Shown here: one piece after another, positions 50,357-64,000 of the stretch
Numbering within the stretch: the first letter of the stretch is position 1
Layout of the letters: every line of letters begins with the position of its first letter
Source: Tetranychus cinnabarinus
Taxonomy: Eukaryota > Arthropoda > Arachnida > Trombidiformes > Tetranychidae
DNA length: 64,000 bases
Reading direction: 5' to 3'
Assembly: GCA_022266195.1 (NCBI GenBank)
Contig: WHVY01000007.1
Location: 1,240,001-1,304,000, forward strand
Notes under the pieces: model-generated
Told to the model about the DNA's origin: nothing
Database searches by the model: none
What the model saw: only the letters and a program-made list of their open reading frames with translations
Translations under genes and position numbers: made by a program

Positions 50357-53300
50357 TTATGTAAATTATTTAAATTTAGGCTTTGCGTAACTAAATCAAT
50401 GTCGGATGGTCTTTCATTGCTGAAAACTATTTTATCACAGTATGGCCACGAAATCACAGTTGGTTTCAAAAACTTTGCAACAGGATCATGCCACAGACTT
50501 GACCATGAGCTTTCTCACGGTAAAAGATCATCAATTTGCATTCTCAAGGTCATCCAAGGTCAATCCGTTATTTGGCCTCTAATTAACCTTTAAAGATCAT
50601 TTTAGTCACATGTTCATATGCTGTTTAAAGATACTAGTGTAGCCATACCGTTAAGTTAATCAATTAGTTTTGAGAAAAGTTCGATTAACTTCTCAACGGT
50701 GCGAGTTATCAACGTAAGGCTGAGATTAACTGATTTTAAAAAATTTTCTCTCAGAAAATCTGTATCTCTGAAGGTCAATTAGAGGTAAAAAGACGGAATG
50801 GCCTTGGACTTGGACTTGGACTTTGAAAGAACAAATTATTATTGTTTAATCTATGCCTGCATATGGTTCAAGTCTGAGGTCCACATCATTAATTTTTTGT
50901 GAGTTATGCTTGCAAACAGGTGTAAAATGAAAACACCGCACGATATATCACCAGAGATTATAGTCTTGAAAAATAGGGTAATTAAATTTTTATGGCTTCA
51001 ATATTGGGCAATGATGCATAAAAGTTTAGTTTTTGAATGTTTGGTTTGACGCATGCAAAAACTGTCTTCAGGCCAGCATAGACTTCAAATACTAATTATT
51101 GAACCATTTAAAAATCAAATCTATGATGAAGACCCGAAAACATTACTGTTGTTAATAGGCTTGAGTACATCAAAATGTGGGTGTTTTCTGTTGGTTTCAA
51201 AGGTGATGTAAAGTGAGAAAGAAGTGAATTATAGATGTTTGTTGTTATATTGAAGAAGTTTGAGTCGTTCGGTCTCTTAAAACTGAAAAGAACTGCCCAA
51301 TGATTCACAGATTTATCCGAAGTTTCTCATTTCATAAAGGGGGCTCCAGGAGATATCGCAATGTAAAAAATTTACTTATCCAATTAGTCCGATTCGATTC
51401 CGGCAAGCATTCTACGACCTAGTTATCAACTGTACGGCATGAGAGCACTAATATTGATAGTTTGATTTATGAAAATGTAACCAACTTAAGCCAGTCTCAA
51501 TATTTTGCAGTCCCAGAAAATGAACTTCAGAGGTCATTTAGAGGGCAAGTAACTGATCAATGCAATTTATTCAAAATAATCAAAGCCTATTACCAGTTAA
51601 GTAAAATTGAATGAGCAATATTTCAATCGAAAAATCAACCCAGAGCTAAACCGAACCGTGAGAAGTTTTGCATATTGAAACAAAGGCATGCAAAGTCCAC
51701 CATTTTTTATTCATCCTTTTTATCATTTCAAACCTCCATTGCCTTTATTTACCGACTTTTTATTTACAAGTTTATCGCTATAAATATAATTGGAATGCCA
51801 AAAATAGATTTCTCAAGGGTATTGATAGAAGAGTTATTTTTAATGAAACATTTTTTTTCACTCAAAAGTTGCAATCGAAACACTATTTACAAATCCTCAT
51901 GAAAATGTTGACAGTTTTTCTTCTCCCGTAAGATGTCAATTTTACAAATTTTTCTGCTAACATTATAACCTTCATGAAATTGTCCAATTTTTTCACTATT
52001 ATGTTGAAGAGTTTGAGGTTTTTTCTTGTGATAAAAAAACTAATTCTATCACTAATCTGCTTGTTATTGTTTTTTTTGTTCGTGTTTAACGGACTTTTAC
52101 TTGTTGAAAATGTTTTCTGGTTCATTTTGGACATTTTGTCACAATCAATGTCAATAACCTTTATTCTTGTTCAAAATGAAAATAATACAAGTTCAAGTGA
52201 CATGATTGAAATGAGAGGGAAAAGGCGTCAGATTTTTTTCTCTTGGATTTCATTTTTATCTTTTCAATTTTCAATGAGAAAAGAGCAATTTCTTTATTCA
52301 ACTATTTCAATGTTGAAACATTTCTTGTTTTTTTGTTTCATTTTATCATTTTAACTTTGTTTCCATGATGATGAAGACAATTATTAACGAGACAAGATTG
52401 TGATGATGAAAACTGTGCCGTGAAAGGAAAAAAGCTAATAACATTCTTTGCAATCAGGAAAAAGTTGATGAACACACTTCCTATCTTTGTATATCAAAAT
52501 CCAGTTCCATGTTAAATGCAAGTTTACTTGGTTTATTTTTGTTCTCCTAATTGAGCAATGATAGCAAATGATGATGACAAAATTATTGTCTTTTGTTGAT
52601 ATCAGCTCAATTTGGGTTTGAAGGCAAAAATAACCATTGATACAAGTCGAGTTGTTTGGTTGTACTGAACAGTTTCACTAAAATTCCTTGTCTGATTGAT
52701 TGATTTGTTTTCGTCTCTTGTTCAACTCTATTATGTGTGTTACAATGAGTCAAGATGATTCGAGACAAGTTTAATTAAGTTACCCGTTTGGCACACTCTA
52801 TCAACCTTTTCAAAGGAAAATATGTGAACTTGATTAATCTTGCCAAAAGTTTCAATTTAAATTTCATTTGAATCAAATTAAATTTTTCTCGTTTAATCAA
52901 GAGAAAAGTCTAACAGAAAATTGGCCAAGAACACCTGAAATTGAGAGGAAAACACCTTTTGATATTTTGAAATTTTCTCCATCAACATGTCGTTAAACTA
53001 GCTTTGATTTTCGCAAATGCAAAATTCGTTTCACTAATGATGGAGAAAAACTTTTAGAAACTTTTTACCAACAGAAAAGTTGATCAAAATGCATTCAAGT
53101 TGCCTGACGATAGTTGAGATTTGTGTGAAATTAATGTTGAAAAACTTTGTGAAAAAGTTTACGAATTTTGGTTTTTTTAAAGTTGCAACTTTACTAAACT
53201 TTTTCAACTCGATTCGAGTGGAAAATTGTTGGAAAATGATTATTCACTTGGAGTGTTGTTTTATGTGTGAAGTATTTTTTTCTCGGTTGATTATTTGTTT

Positions 53301-56300
53301 TATTGAATAAAAATATCAATCTCATTCTATATCTTGTTTCCCACTACATGTGTACATCAATATCGAATTTTCAAGGTGGAAATGAAATACACCTTGGAGA
53401 CATTGTTAACCACTGTTTACCTTTAGGTATCTTGAACATCGCACACTTTCCCACTGTTTATCAACACACAAACTTGCAGTTATACTCACACAGACTAAAC
53501 TGTTTTTTAACATCAAACTCAATATTGTTCCTCCCTTTGTTTACCTGCTTGGTTAAAGCTTTTATTATGTTTGATATTGGCCTTTTCCTTCTTCTTCCAC
53601 TTTTCCGTTAAGAGTTAACTCAAACAATTTTCCATGAAATATTCAATCCATTTCTCATTCTTCAGTTCTATCTTTACACTTTGGTTATGAAAAAAGGTAA
53701 GATGAGCAAGTAAAGGATGACAAGCATATGAGACTCGAGGGGAAAAAATCAATAAAAAGGCGAACTTGCGTCAAAGGTGCAACAATTTTCTTCTTGTTAT
53801 TCATTACATTTCCTCTTATTTAATGGTCAGAACCTCGGCCAAAGGCGAGACTCGAGAAAAAACCAACCAATTCTTCATTCAATGTTTACAATTGGTGACA
53901 AGTTTTATAACAATAATGAAGAGGAAAAAATCTGCTCATCAACCAAGACAGACAGATTGATTTGCCGAGTAACAGAAAAAGTCTCAGCAAGGAATAAAGT
54001 TCACTGCAAAAATTTAAAAAATCAAGTTCATCTTTCAAGCTGCTGAGAAATAACGACCAAATAAATGGACGAATATCCTTTAACCACAAAGTGATTTTGA
54101 CCTCCAGAGACTTAAGTAGAGATTAAGTTTGCAATATCTGAGTGAAGGAAATTGGATTTATCTCGACTTGTTTAAAAATTGAAACTTGCCAAACTTCATT
54201 TAATCACCAGTTTGTCGTTTAATGAAAATTTTTTGTCGCCAATAAAATTTGCTTGAATCGAGAAAATATGCATAATTCATTCCATAATCTTGAAATTATT
54301 CAATTTTCGAATGAAACTCGGAAAGTTGTAGAGTAATAAATATTTTGGTTGCATGCATTTTGAAGGATGAAAATATTATCACATCATTAAGAAATAATTT
54401 ATCAATATCCATTTCTGACGTTGAATAATAAGTTTGAAACACTTTGCTTATTCACCTCAATTCCCATTATCTGACAAATTAATGTAAATCACACTTTTAT
54501 CAAGTTGAACATTTTTTTTCCTTCTCGCAACTTTGAAACACTTTTATGCATTTCATGATGAAGCAAAATTACCTGAAAACATGACAATTAAACAATTATA
54601 TGAAACAGGTTCGAGAGGGAAAACATTCTTTGCCAACTGAGATCGATTAAATGGTGCATCGAATGTAGGTTTGAAGGGTAAAGATAGAGAGCATCAACAC
54701 CTTATCATGTCGAGTCAAAAATTATCGAAACACAATGAATGAGGAAACAAAAGCAGCCATTGTACGCTAATTGACCGTGGTTAGTGATGAGGTTGCACAG
54801 CCTAAGTGAACCACTTGACTTTGTTGTTTCACTCTTGCACACTTTACCAATTAATGGTTATAAATCATGAAATGAACAGGAAGAAAGTAAAATAATAAAA
54901 GGTTTAGCTTTTTTCACTCCAACATTTTCACTCCCAGTTAATCTAGATACAATAAAGAATCCAGTTCTTTACCTTTTTTTGCCTTCTTTCATCAGTAAAC
55001 TTGACATGCAATATCATAATTATTAACTGTATTAATGCTATTAGTGTTATATTCTTGGCTTTTAACTTTTTTTTTCTTCTTCTCTTCCTTTTCTTCTTTT
55101 CTTTTTGACTCTTCTTTTTTTGTCTGGGCTTTGCTTTCTTTCGTGGTGAAACAATAACAAGATAATCTTTCATTAGCGAGTCAAAAGGGAAAATGACTGA
55201 TGAGAAAAACTGACGAAAGATGAAACAAAAAAGATGCACAGAAAATGGCCAAATTGTAAACAAAATTCAACTTCATTTTCTCAACAAAAAAACTTGATAA
55301 TCAAAAGTTATCATGGATGGGTTGATATCATCACGTGATCTCATTAGTTGGATCCTATAATTTAATGATTTTGATGAGAAAAGGAAAAAAAGTAAAATCT
55401 TTTTTTCGCCAATCTTTTCTTTCCAAGAATTTTGGGCTTCTAATTATGAGATTGCTCGAGCCAAGTTGGCAGACTTTTGGTTCAACTCTGTAGCGACTTA
55501 TTCTGATGAACCAAGTAGCAGGATGGATAAGATGACAATCTACTTAATGTGATAAATCTAGTTCTGGTTGTTGCTCAAGTTGTTTGCGAAAACCTTTCAA
55601 TAATGAAGATGTAATCAATGGGTTTTCAAGTGTTTTTGGAAGCTCTTGTCTAACTTTTATGGATTCAGCATCGACGAAGCAACAGAGCGAAGCAGTGCGA
55701 AGCAGTGTTTCTGCTATTAAATCAAAACGAATTTTCGATGAGACTTTTTCCATTTTTACTCGCAATGACATCTAGATATGTTTGCGATACCGACGAATAG
55801 CATACTTTATATGGAAAGCAAGAATATCTAACTGTGCAAAGGATTGAAAAATAGCAAAAGAAAATTTTTGCCTTTTTCAAAATTTCGGGAACTCCATTTC
55901 AAAGTCCTTTAAAATTCGATCAAATTTTGCTTGGTTATCAGGCTTGTGAGATGAACAAGACTTTGATTTATTTTTTTCGTTTGCTCTTTCATTGCTAGCT
56001 TGGTGTGTTGTTTCACTTTTGACGAAACTTTTTGCTCATTTTTCAATTCCATTTCAATTTGACGAATTTCAATTCCCAAAGTTTATCTCATTATCATGTA
56101 GTTTTGTTGCTCCTTGTGACTTTTTATCTCAAATTATTGGCCATTATTTCACTGTGAATGTTTTTCGGATAAATAACTGTGCATATCAAATCCTCTTGTG
56201 ATTTGTTACAATAGTTTTGTAATACATTGATAGTTGGTATTGTTTCATGTTTTCATCCTGAACAGAGCATGTAAAGAACAAAAAGAAAACATTTCTCCTC

Positions 56301-59300
56301 ATAAGATACTAATAATACACACAGAATTCCTGATAATACTAATGGTTTTGATGATTGATATATTTTCAGCTTCATCATTAGACTTTTGCTCTTTGATTAA
56401 TTGAACATTTAATCCCAATCGGCCAAGGGAAGCACACAATGATTGACTATCGATGAGCAAGTAAACACTTTCTTATCACCTCAAGGTACGCTCAATGCCG
56501 TAAACAGATTGAAAAATGTAAACTGCAATTGAGATAAAACTTGGCAAACAGAATGAAAAATCAATAAAATCCAGGAAATAAACGAAATTCCAATCTCAAT
56601 TTTTCCACAATTTTCTTCATCTCAAAATAAATGTTGAATTGATCTAAAATCCAAGGTGATTCAAATACTAATTGAGAGATGAAACAAGTGAGTGAAGAAA
56701 ATTTAAATTTCAAATTCTTTCAAAGGGAATCTCTTGAAGATGTTCAAGACCAATTTAAAGTTATTAAACTGAACATGAAAGTTCATCCATAAAAGTGTTT
56801 CAACCAACTATAAATCATAATCTCGTTTGATGAACTTGATTGAAGGCTTAACCATGGGTGAAACGAGAAGGGAATGATTAAGTTTGGCGATAAATTTGTT
56901 TCCATTTCTGATTATTTATTGATTCATTAGAATTTTAGACAACAATTGGAAACTTGAAAAAGAATTTCGAAAAAAAGAAAAAAAAAGTAAAATGAAAATC
57001 TGAGCATTTACTGGATAAAAGATCAATTGAAAGGTGAAAATGAAAAGGAATCAAAGTAAAGATGAAATCATCAAATAATCTTCTGGGCGTTCAATGATTA
57101 CGAAATTTTGCTATTCAAATGCATTTCATGGGAAAATGTTTCATGAAATGTTGAGCAAGAAGAAAATGTTGAACCATTAATTATTCTGATGATACCGATT
57201 CATGATTAATCTGTTCAACTTTTATCAATTTTTGTTCGAAAACCAATTGTTCCATTTACGAGGGAAAATGTTGTTAATGTGCAATTGAGTTCAATTGGTT
57301 GTGAATACCATTTCAAATGTTTTCCTCTTTTCCATTGTTATTCATTATTCCAATTGAAGCCAAAAGAGGAATAAAAAAACTGATTAAAGGTAATTTATTT
57401 TCACCTTGATCAGAATCAAAAAGATTCAACGACCAGGAGGAATACACTATTCAAGTGTTTAAACTCTTTTTTTTTCTCTCGATTTTCATGTTCTTTCCGT
57501 TCTTCTTTTTTTTCTCAACCTCTTTGCCATTGCAGTTATTTATCTTGATTGCAAAGTTGCAGGTCAACAACATTAACTCTGAAAGAGTTGAAATTTCAAG
57601 TGATGAGAATGATCATGAAAGTATGAGGAAAAGGAGTTTAACGGAACTTTAAGATTATAGTAATTTCCGTTCATGGTGAAGAGAAAAATTCTTGTACTTT
57701 ATCTTGTTTTTTTTGCCTGTTTTTTACTTTTCAAGTAATCAGTTTGATAAAAGTAATTCAATTGGGATCAAGAAAACTAATCCGATTGTTAACATTAGTT
57801 AATAAGTTGTTTCCATGGTTCCTTGTTTTGGATGCTACGGCATTGTTGATTTAGCTCAACCATTGAGCAGTCTTTGTATAGATATTTATCCTTTTCTTGA
57901 TTCAATAACTTTTTTTTTGGCTTCCTTTTCCATTCGACTCACGCTTTGGCACAGTCTTATGATTCTTGCAACTATCATTTTTATCATGAGATGAAACCTG
58001 ATGACAATCTTGACGACCTCTTGCTGTGACCACTTTTGGCTATTGTTGAAGGCTTTGCATGGTTGTTGTTCATTTGAACTCGTCAGTTTGTTTAAAGTGA
58101 AGGTAATTTTGTGGTTAAAGTGTCGTTTTTCTGGGTTTTATAATAACTTTATTCATCAATTTTATTTTACAGTTTTCTCCTTTTTGCATGAATGCAACAC
58201 TAACCAGAGTATAAGGTGTGAAAAGGTGCAAAATTCAAAGATAATTACATTGAGTGAAACTTGTGGTCAGTTTTTATCATCAATCTTTTTAATTCATTAT
58301 GCATTCTGGATGAAAGTAAATTAATTACCCTTGGAAAGCATCGTAAATTGGTAGACAATGTTGATACGCACAACAGATGATTCAAGAGGTAAAACGATAA
58401 TGCACAAGTAGAAGAATAACGATTAGAGAATTTTCCAAAAAGAAAAATTTTCTGAAGTTTAGTTGATTCGAAGGTACTCAGCTAGCTACCAATAGTGATC
58501 AGCTCAAATAAAATTTTCACCCTACTTTGCTGCTTAGATAGTTCTTAGGCAATGGACCTTCCCTGCCTCCAGAAGGTAGGGAAAGGTAATAAAGTTAGCA
58601 AGTCGTTAAACAAGTTCTATTGAAATATGTTAAAGAATTTGTTATCAATGAATCGCAAGAAAACTGAGAAAGTTACAGAATGTTACGGGGTTACCTTGAA
58701 CTGGACCAATGTCGGCTACACTCAATTTTCAGTCGATAACTTTATTCTTTCATAGCTTTCATTCATGAGATGAAAGATGATTTTGTGACAAAATAACATT
58801 CAGGCAACGACGTTTGCAAACTTAAATGTCGATAGCTCATAAAGCGCCCATTACAGAGTGTCAAGACTTGATCAGTAAGATTTAATCCAAAAATGTTGTT
58901 ACGACTTCAGATTGACCTCTAGCATCATCAGGTTTGATTTCAGAAAAAAACAAAATTCAGTGATCTTGCCCTTGAAATATAGCAAATGAGCGTCTGGGAA
59001 TCTTCAGAAATAACAGATCATCACCGAGACAGTTAATAGCCAAAAACATTAAAAAGCAAGAGATTTCATTTTCTCAAAACTAAACAAACCTTAATCAATA
59101 ACTTGAGTGTTGAGACAAATGACGACAAATGAAAACTAATGTGACATTAGATGGCAAAGACAAGATAATATGTAATTAATAAGATGCAAGATAAAGGTGA
59201 ACGTAACAAGTTAAACTCATTTGCCAACAAAATTGTCATTAGCAACTTGTGAATTTGCGTAAAACTTACAAATTGACGTACAAATATTGCTCCAAGCAAT

Positions 59301-62300
59301 TTACTGTTTGTTTGATTAAACAGAAACAAAGAAGGGAAACAAAAAAACAACGAAACTCAAATTTCATCCTCTTACAATTGTTAATGATAGTAATTTCTAT
59401 TGGATATCTTTGATCTTTATAATTGTCTTGAAATGTGCAAAAAACTATTCCCAGGTTGATGAATAATTGACAATATCAAAGTGATTTATCAAATAAGTCA
59501 GATTAGTCAAATAAGTCATCCTTTGCCATCAATCAAGTAACCATCTTTAGCATAATGAGCTTCTCATAATTCCTCCAGTTAAGCCTACTCAAACTTTTAT
59601 TCAGTCTCAATTCAATCTTCTTCCTTCTTCGCCATCTAATTCCTTTTCTATTCTCATTTCCATTCACCTTTTCCTTCAACAACATTCTTCTCAAAGTTTC
59701 ACTTTTCCCCGAACCAAAAAAAGAGACGAAAAATGTTGACTCAATTAAAGCATCATCACACAGCTACTACCAATCCCTGTCATCTCAACACTCATTTTGT
59801 CAGCTATTATTTTTCTCGCATCAAAAGCAAAATTAACTTATAAATTTTACATGATAGTTAGTTTATTCATGATCGATTTTTGTCTTCTCTTTCCATGAAA
59901 AAATTGATCGATTAATCAGTAAACAGTTAACGTTGGAATCAGTGACAAATGATGGATAAACTGAACACTAATAAAGCATCAAAAGCTAATTGAAAAGTTG
60001 ATAAACAGTTGAAATATTGAAAAGTGATTTTCTCCTTTTCCCATTTTTCATTCAATTCGTTGTTCAATATTCTCATGGTCAGACTTTTAGTGGAGAGAAA
60101 TATTGTCAACCATCATGTTTATCAATGATAATGGAGTGAGGAAAGGGCCAAAAACAAAGAATGCCAAAGAATGAGAATTGAACATTTGAAATGCAAAATT
60201 CGAGGAAACATTGGATGACATGAAAAGTCGCTAAAATTTATTCCCTTGTTGGTTAACAAAGCTTTAACAATCAGTCTTATTCCAGTTGCTTTTCATTCTG
60301 ATATCTTTATATTTTACTTTCCGTTTGGGAGTAAAAATGAGGCAAAATATTTCTCTTTCAATGAAACAAACAGTTTCTCTTTCTTTATCAAAATTGAGTG
60401 ATTTTTTATCCGGAAAAAATCTCTTTACGAAAAAGTGAAAAGGGAAAACGAAAGAAGGCGAAAAGGAGGGAAAACTTGGACTCATGCAGTTGAACCTTTA
60501 AATTGTTGTAGACAGATAAATTGAGTTGAATTTTTTGTTCCATTTCAACTCTACTTTCTGTCCTTTCTCATTTCTCCTTTTCACCCATTTCATCCTTTTT
60601 CTCACCATTCTTTGGCTTGGCTTCCCTCAATATCAACCAGAAAAATCTAATGAACCATTTTAAAGATAATGTTGTATTTGCTTTTCATGTTATTCACTTG
60701 ATTCTCATCCAAATGATATGGACATTTGTGATTCTTATTTTTCTCTGTTCCTTTCAACATTAAGATGAGGAATGCATAAGGGAATTATAATGAATATAAT
60801 CAAGTCAAAGTTGCAAAGGTTCGATAAAAGTACAATGTTGACGAAAAGTTTACAGAAAATGGAAAAGTCGAAAATTTCAATTTCGATTGTTACTCTTGCT
60901 CAATGATTCAACTAATGTCAATGAAAAGTTTGAAAACGATAGAACATTCAATTTGATTAGATTTTATCATGATCGCTTTATATCGCATTAAAGGAGAAAA
61001 CATATTTTCTGGGTTTTTGTCAACTTTATTCTTTACCTTTTCCCATCTTGCCACCATTTTGAACTTGTTACAAGAAATTGATTGAAATTTGATTAGAAAA
61101 AGAAAGGAAAATTATCGAAATGGATTTAGTTTATGAACTGTAAAATGAATGTAAATCTAATACTTTTAGTCCCATTAAGGGGTGAGCTTTGAATTTTAAT
61201 GAAAAAAATCTGATGAATCGAGTGCTAATGATGTAGGTTCAATGCTACTGGGAAATGTTTGTTTATCGAAATAAAAAAGAACACTTAATGTCAAATTTCA
61301 TTTTCTTCACTTTTACCTCATCACAACCCACGAATATTGCAATAATTATCTTGAACTAAACTCGATTTTGTACCTTTGAATAATCAATTTATGATCAAAG
61401 GATTTGCTCAAAGTTTAACCAATTTTGTTCACTTTTTACTGTGCAAAGTTTCCAATTAATATTTCACTTTTTAAACTTTCTCTTGTTCTTTTTTCTCGTC
61501 GCTTTTTCAGTCTTTTGAAGCTTTGCATGGAAAAAAAGAGTTTCGAATTTTTCTTTGAAGGTTCGACTAGAGGTGGAATTTGATTATCTTTTTGACCAAG
61601 TTTTTGCGTTTCTTTTCTGCCAAGTTTGTTCACTAATGATTCAAGTTTTGGAAAATTTTATCGCTCATTTTGAGTTGAACTTGCATGGAAATGTAATCAT
61701 TTAATATTGAAATGAAAAGCATTGCAATTGAAAATGGCTGAGCGTCTGTTGGTTTAAACATGTAATGAATAAAGTGAATTGAAAATTCTTACTTTTCTGC
61801 TTCTGGTTTCTTCTCTTGCACACTAAAGGCAAATAAACGATAAACTTTCAAGTATAACATTACATTCCCAGATGAAAATAAATCATTTATAATCTGATAC
61901 ATTTTTTATTTCAAGTTCAATTCGCTTGTGAAGAACAGTTGAAACAAAAAGTAAAACGAAAGGTTAACAACAAAACTCTCTGCCAATCGTAAAGTTTGGG
62001 TTTGAATAATGTTTGGTTTTGAAGATTGGCAAAAGCAGGAAAGGAAAAGGACAAAATTGGAATGCTGTAAACTTTTTTTACTCTTTTCACTATTTACTTT
62101 ATACCAGCTCAACTTGAATAGAGTTTACCAAAAAACATGATTCTCTACGGTTTAGGTTAAGTTAATCATGCAAGTTGAGTCAATATTTTTTGCGTGATTC
62201 GCCAACAATTTTTTGCATTTACAATGTTGAAAGCGTTGCTATTTCCATTCAAAAATAATGAAAACTTCCGAGTAAACACGAAAAAATTGCGCATCAAATC

Positions 62301-64000
62301 TTCATCAAACACGATGGAAAACAAACAAATGGAAACATTTGTTTCGATCAACTCCGTCAAAAGAGCGTTCTGTTGAAAACGAAAACAGTATTAAAACATC
62401 GAACTTTTCTTTCGACAAATGACTTTGGATTTTAAGATAAACTGGCTTTAAAGTCTCTTAAACTCGAATCGATTCATCATAATGAATTTAACGAAGTTAC
62501 TCAAAGAACAGAACTCAAACTTTTAAAGTTGAGTTTTGAAGAAATGAATTGCATTTCGTTCAAATGCTCTATTAATTTGAAGGCGAGAATTGACCATTTC
62601 TCATATTTCAGCTGCAATAAAATCTTATTTTCTTTTTGAATTTTCTCATTCAATTTTGGATTCTCTAAAGTGAATTTCGACTTTTCTTTTTTGTTCTAAT
62701 CATTGGATTTTGTTTTAGTTTATTCCTTTGTGGGCGAGTTGAAAATGATACGCTATTATGTATGCTAGAGTTATCATTGTAACGCTAATTTTGTTGAAAA
62801 GTTGAGGTTGACTGTGAGTTCATTTTCAACTGAAAAGTGAATGGTTGTTGGATAATCTGATGAAACTCTTATTTGCGCTTGAAAAGATTTCCATTTGTTA
62901 TTCCAATGTTGAGTCAGATTGTTTGTCTAGACAATGAGTTGAGATGGAATGAGTTAAGCTTTTCATTTCTTGAATAACAACGAAAAGACATTGATGAACG
63001 AAAATTGTTTTTCAAGTAAATTTTGACATTTCAATAGATTTTGCTCATTCTTTTCAAGTTTTGTTTCACTTTCTTCTTCTGTTTATTATCCAACAAATTT
63101 TACTTACATTTCATTCCCTTCACAACAGATAAATAGTGAGAAGAAAAAATTTCCATTCAGAGTTTTCTTCCAATGAATATCGAGGAAATCAATTGAAATC
63201 ACTTAAGAATATGATGATTATGAAGATTTCGCTTTTTCCTCGAATTCCTTTAGTCACTATTTGATCCAATTTGATTCTCAATTGGCTCACAGTTTCTTTC
63301 GTTTCTTTCATTATTAGAGTTACACTTTGAACGAAAACAGTTTTTACGTCCAAATCTTAGAACAAAATGAAATCGAAATTTCCATTTCCATATTTTCAAG
63401 AGTAAATTAATCTTGATTGAATCTGGAGTAAAGTTGTAAAGCATTTCCAAGCTGTTAAGTGTTATTCAATCTTGAATTGAATCGCAATTTTCAAAGCTTA
63501 ACATCTTTCAGTTTAATCTGCACTTTACAAGGTTTTTACACTTGAATATAAGTTTCAAGATTGATCGGGAAAAGTTGAGCAAAAGAAAGGCGATAACAAT
63601 TTTCACTCTTTACTGAGGTCAACATTGCGATTTGGCTTTTCTCATTCAACTCTCAAAATCCCAAAACTGAACAATGAATGCCTACTAAGCTTATCCCAGG
63701 TCATCAATCAAGAATAAATCTGTGTAAGAAGAAGAAAAAACTTTTTCCGTTTCTCATCATTGCCATGGTAAACTCATCTCTTTCTGCACACTCACCAGAA
63801 ACTCTGCTTTTCCAATAAACTTATAATTCGTAATAATCTTAAGATAGCAAAAGTTGTTCAGTAATGGTGTTCAAGGTGAATCAATGAACAAATATTTGCA
63901 CCTTTTCAATTATACAATGTGTCAATAGATTTGATTAAAAGTATTTTTTCATGGCTATTCTTAGTAATTGGTTTCATCCAGAAAAAGATCGATGAAAGTT
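50357..64000. other. Spacer right of the mariner element
   Basis: The stretches 50.4-51.7 kb and 58.4-59.1 kb have balanced composition and short imperfect inverted repeats (for example ACCTTCCC … GGGAAAGGT at 58556-58588), suggesting old mobile-element debris. The remainder is AT-rich spacer. Apart from the frame at 55.5-55.8 kb I see nothing coding. No tRNA, snRNA or Ig exon was recognised. Confidence 0.5.
55544..55771 (-). CDS. Small coding-like frame, unrecognised
   Basis: An ATG at 55771 opens 75 codons (MSLRVKMEKVSSKIRFDLIA, then ETLLRTASLCCFVDAES, IKVRQELPKTLENPLITSS and LLKGFRKQLEQQPELDLSH). The peptide is hydrophilic, probably mostly helical, with no signal or membrane segment. Composition and codon use stand out from the surrounding simple sequence. 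The opposite strand is also open over much of the interval (55584-55775), which lowers the weight of this frame. No domain, splice partner or promoter was recognised. It may be a relic of a gene or mobile element. Confidence 0.25.
   Translation of the reverse strand: MSLRVKMEKVSSKIRFDLIAETLLRTASLCCFVDAESIKVRQELPKTLENPLITSSLLKGFRKQLEQQPELDLSH

Noticed and set aside
50288..50593. 101-residue plus-strand frame starting inside the mariner right end
   Set aside because: The start lies in the transposon terminus, and no domain is recognised downstream.
51974..52354. 126-residue Phe/Leu-rich frame with ATG
   Set aside because: T-rich DNA produces hydrophobic chance frames throughout the window, and the residue bias matches nucleotide composition only.

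Overview
The window is AT-rich eukaryotic nuclear DNA. It shows GT-AG introns, an animal-type 5S rRNA gene, a mariner transposon, and exons of an arthropod neuronal Ig-domain gene of the Dpr (defective proboscis extension response) family. Compact coding among simple AT-rich spacer suggests an arthropod, perhaps a small-genome chelicerate such as a mite. No diagnostic sequence fixes the taxon. Most apparent open frames are chance frames in poly-pyrimidine or poly-purine sequence. Only a handful look coding.

Layout. A dpr-like gene runs on the minus strand and enters from the right. A signal-peptide exon (37139-37208, inferred) is followed by a 24-kb intron. Next come an Asn-rich linker exon with the first half of Ig domain 1 (12697-13136), a 6-kb intron, and the second half of Ig domain 1 (6526-6736). 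The second Ig domain and the C-terminus must lie left of the window. Inside the 24-kb intron, on the same strand, sits an apparently intact, intronless gene for a small secreted Cys/Pro/Tyr-rich protein (17741-18418). The same intron holds a 402-bp foldback element with perfect 162-bp arms (about 32.6-33.0 kb) and a 507-bp element with inverted ends (34.7-35.3 kb).

The most interesting locus is 36842-39648. It is an inverted duplication whose two arms each carry the same signal-peptide exon and about 400 bp of 5' flanking DNA, pointing away from each other. The 1.26-kb spacer holds a complete 5S rRNA gene and a tRNA-like relic. The inner ~505 bp of the arms look identical, while the outer parts are clearly diverged. 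This suggests gene conversion, or a recent re-copying event, at a divergent pair of dpr first exons. The right copy points out of the window towards a possible second dpr gene, none of whose other exons were found here.

The right half (39.4-64 kb) is mainly simple spacer. It holds a relic with an HNH-like motif (about 40.6 kb), a full-length but inactivated mariner (49066-50354) with TA target duplications, and a few unrecognised coding-like frames.
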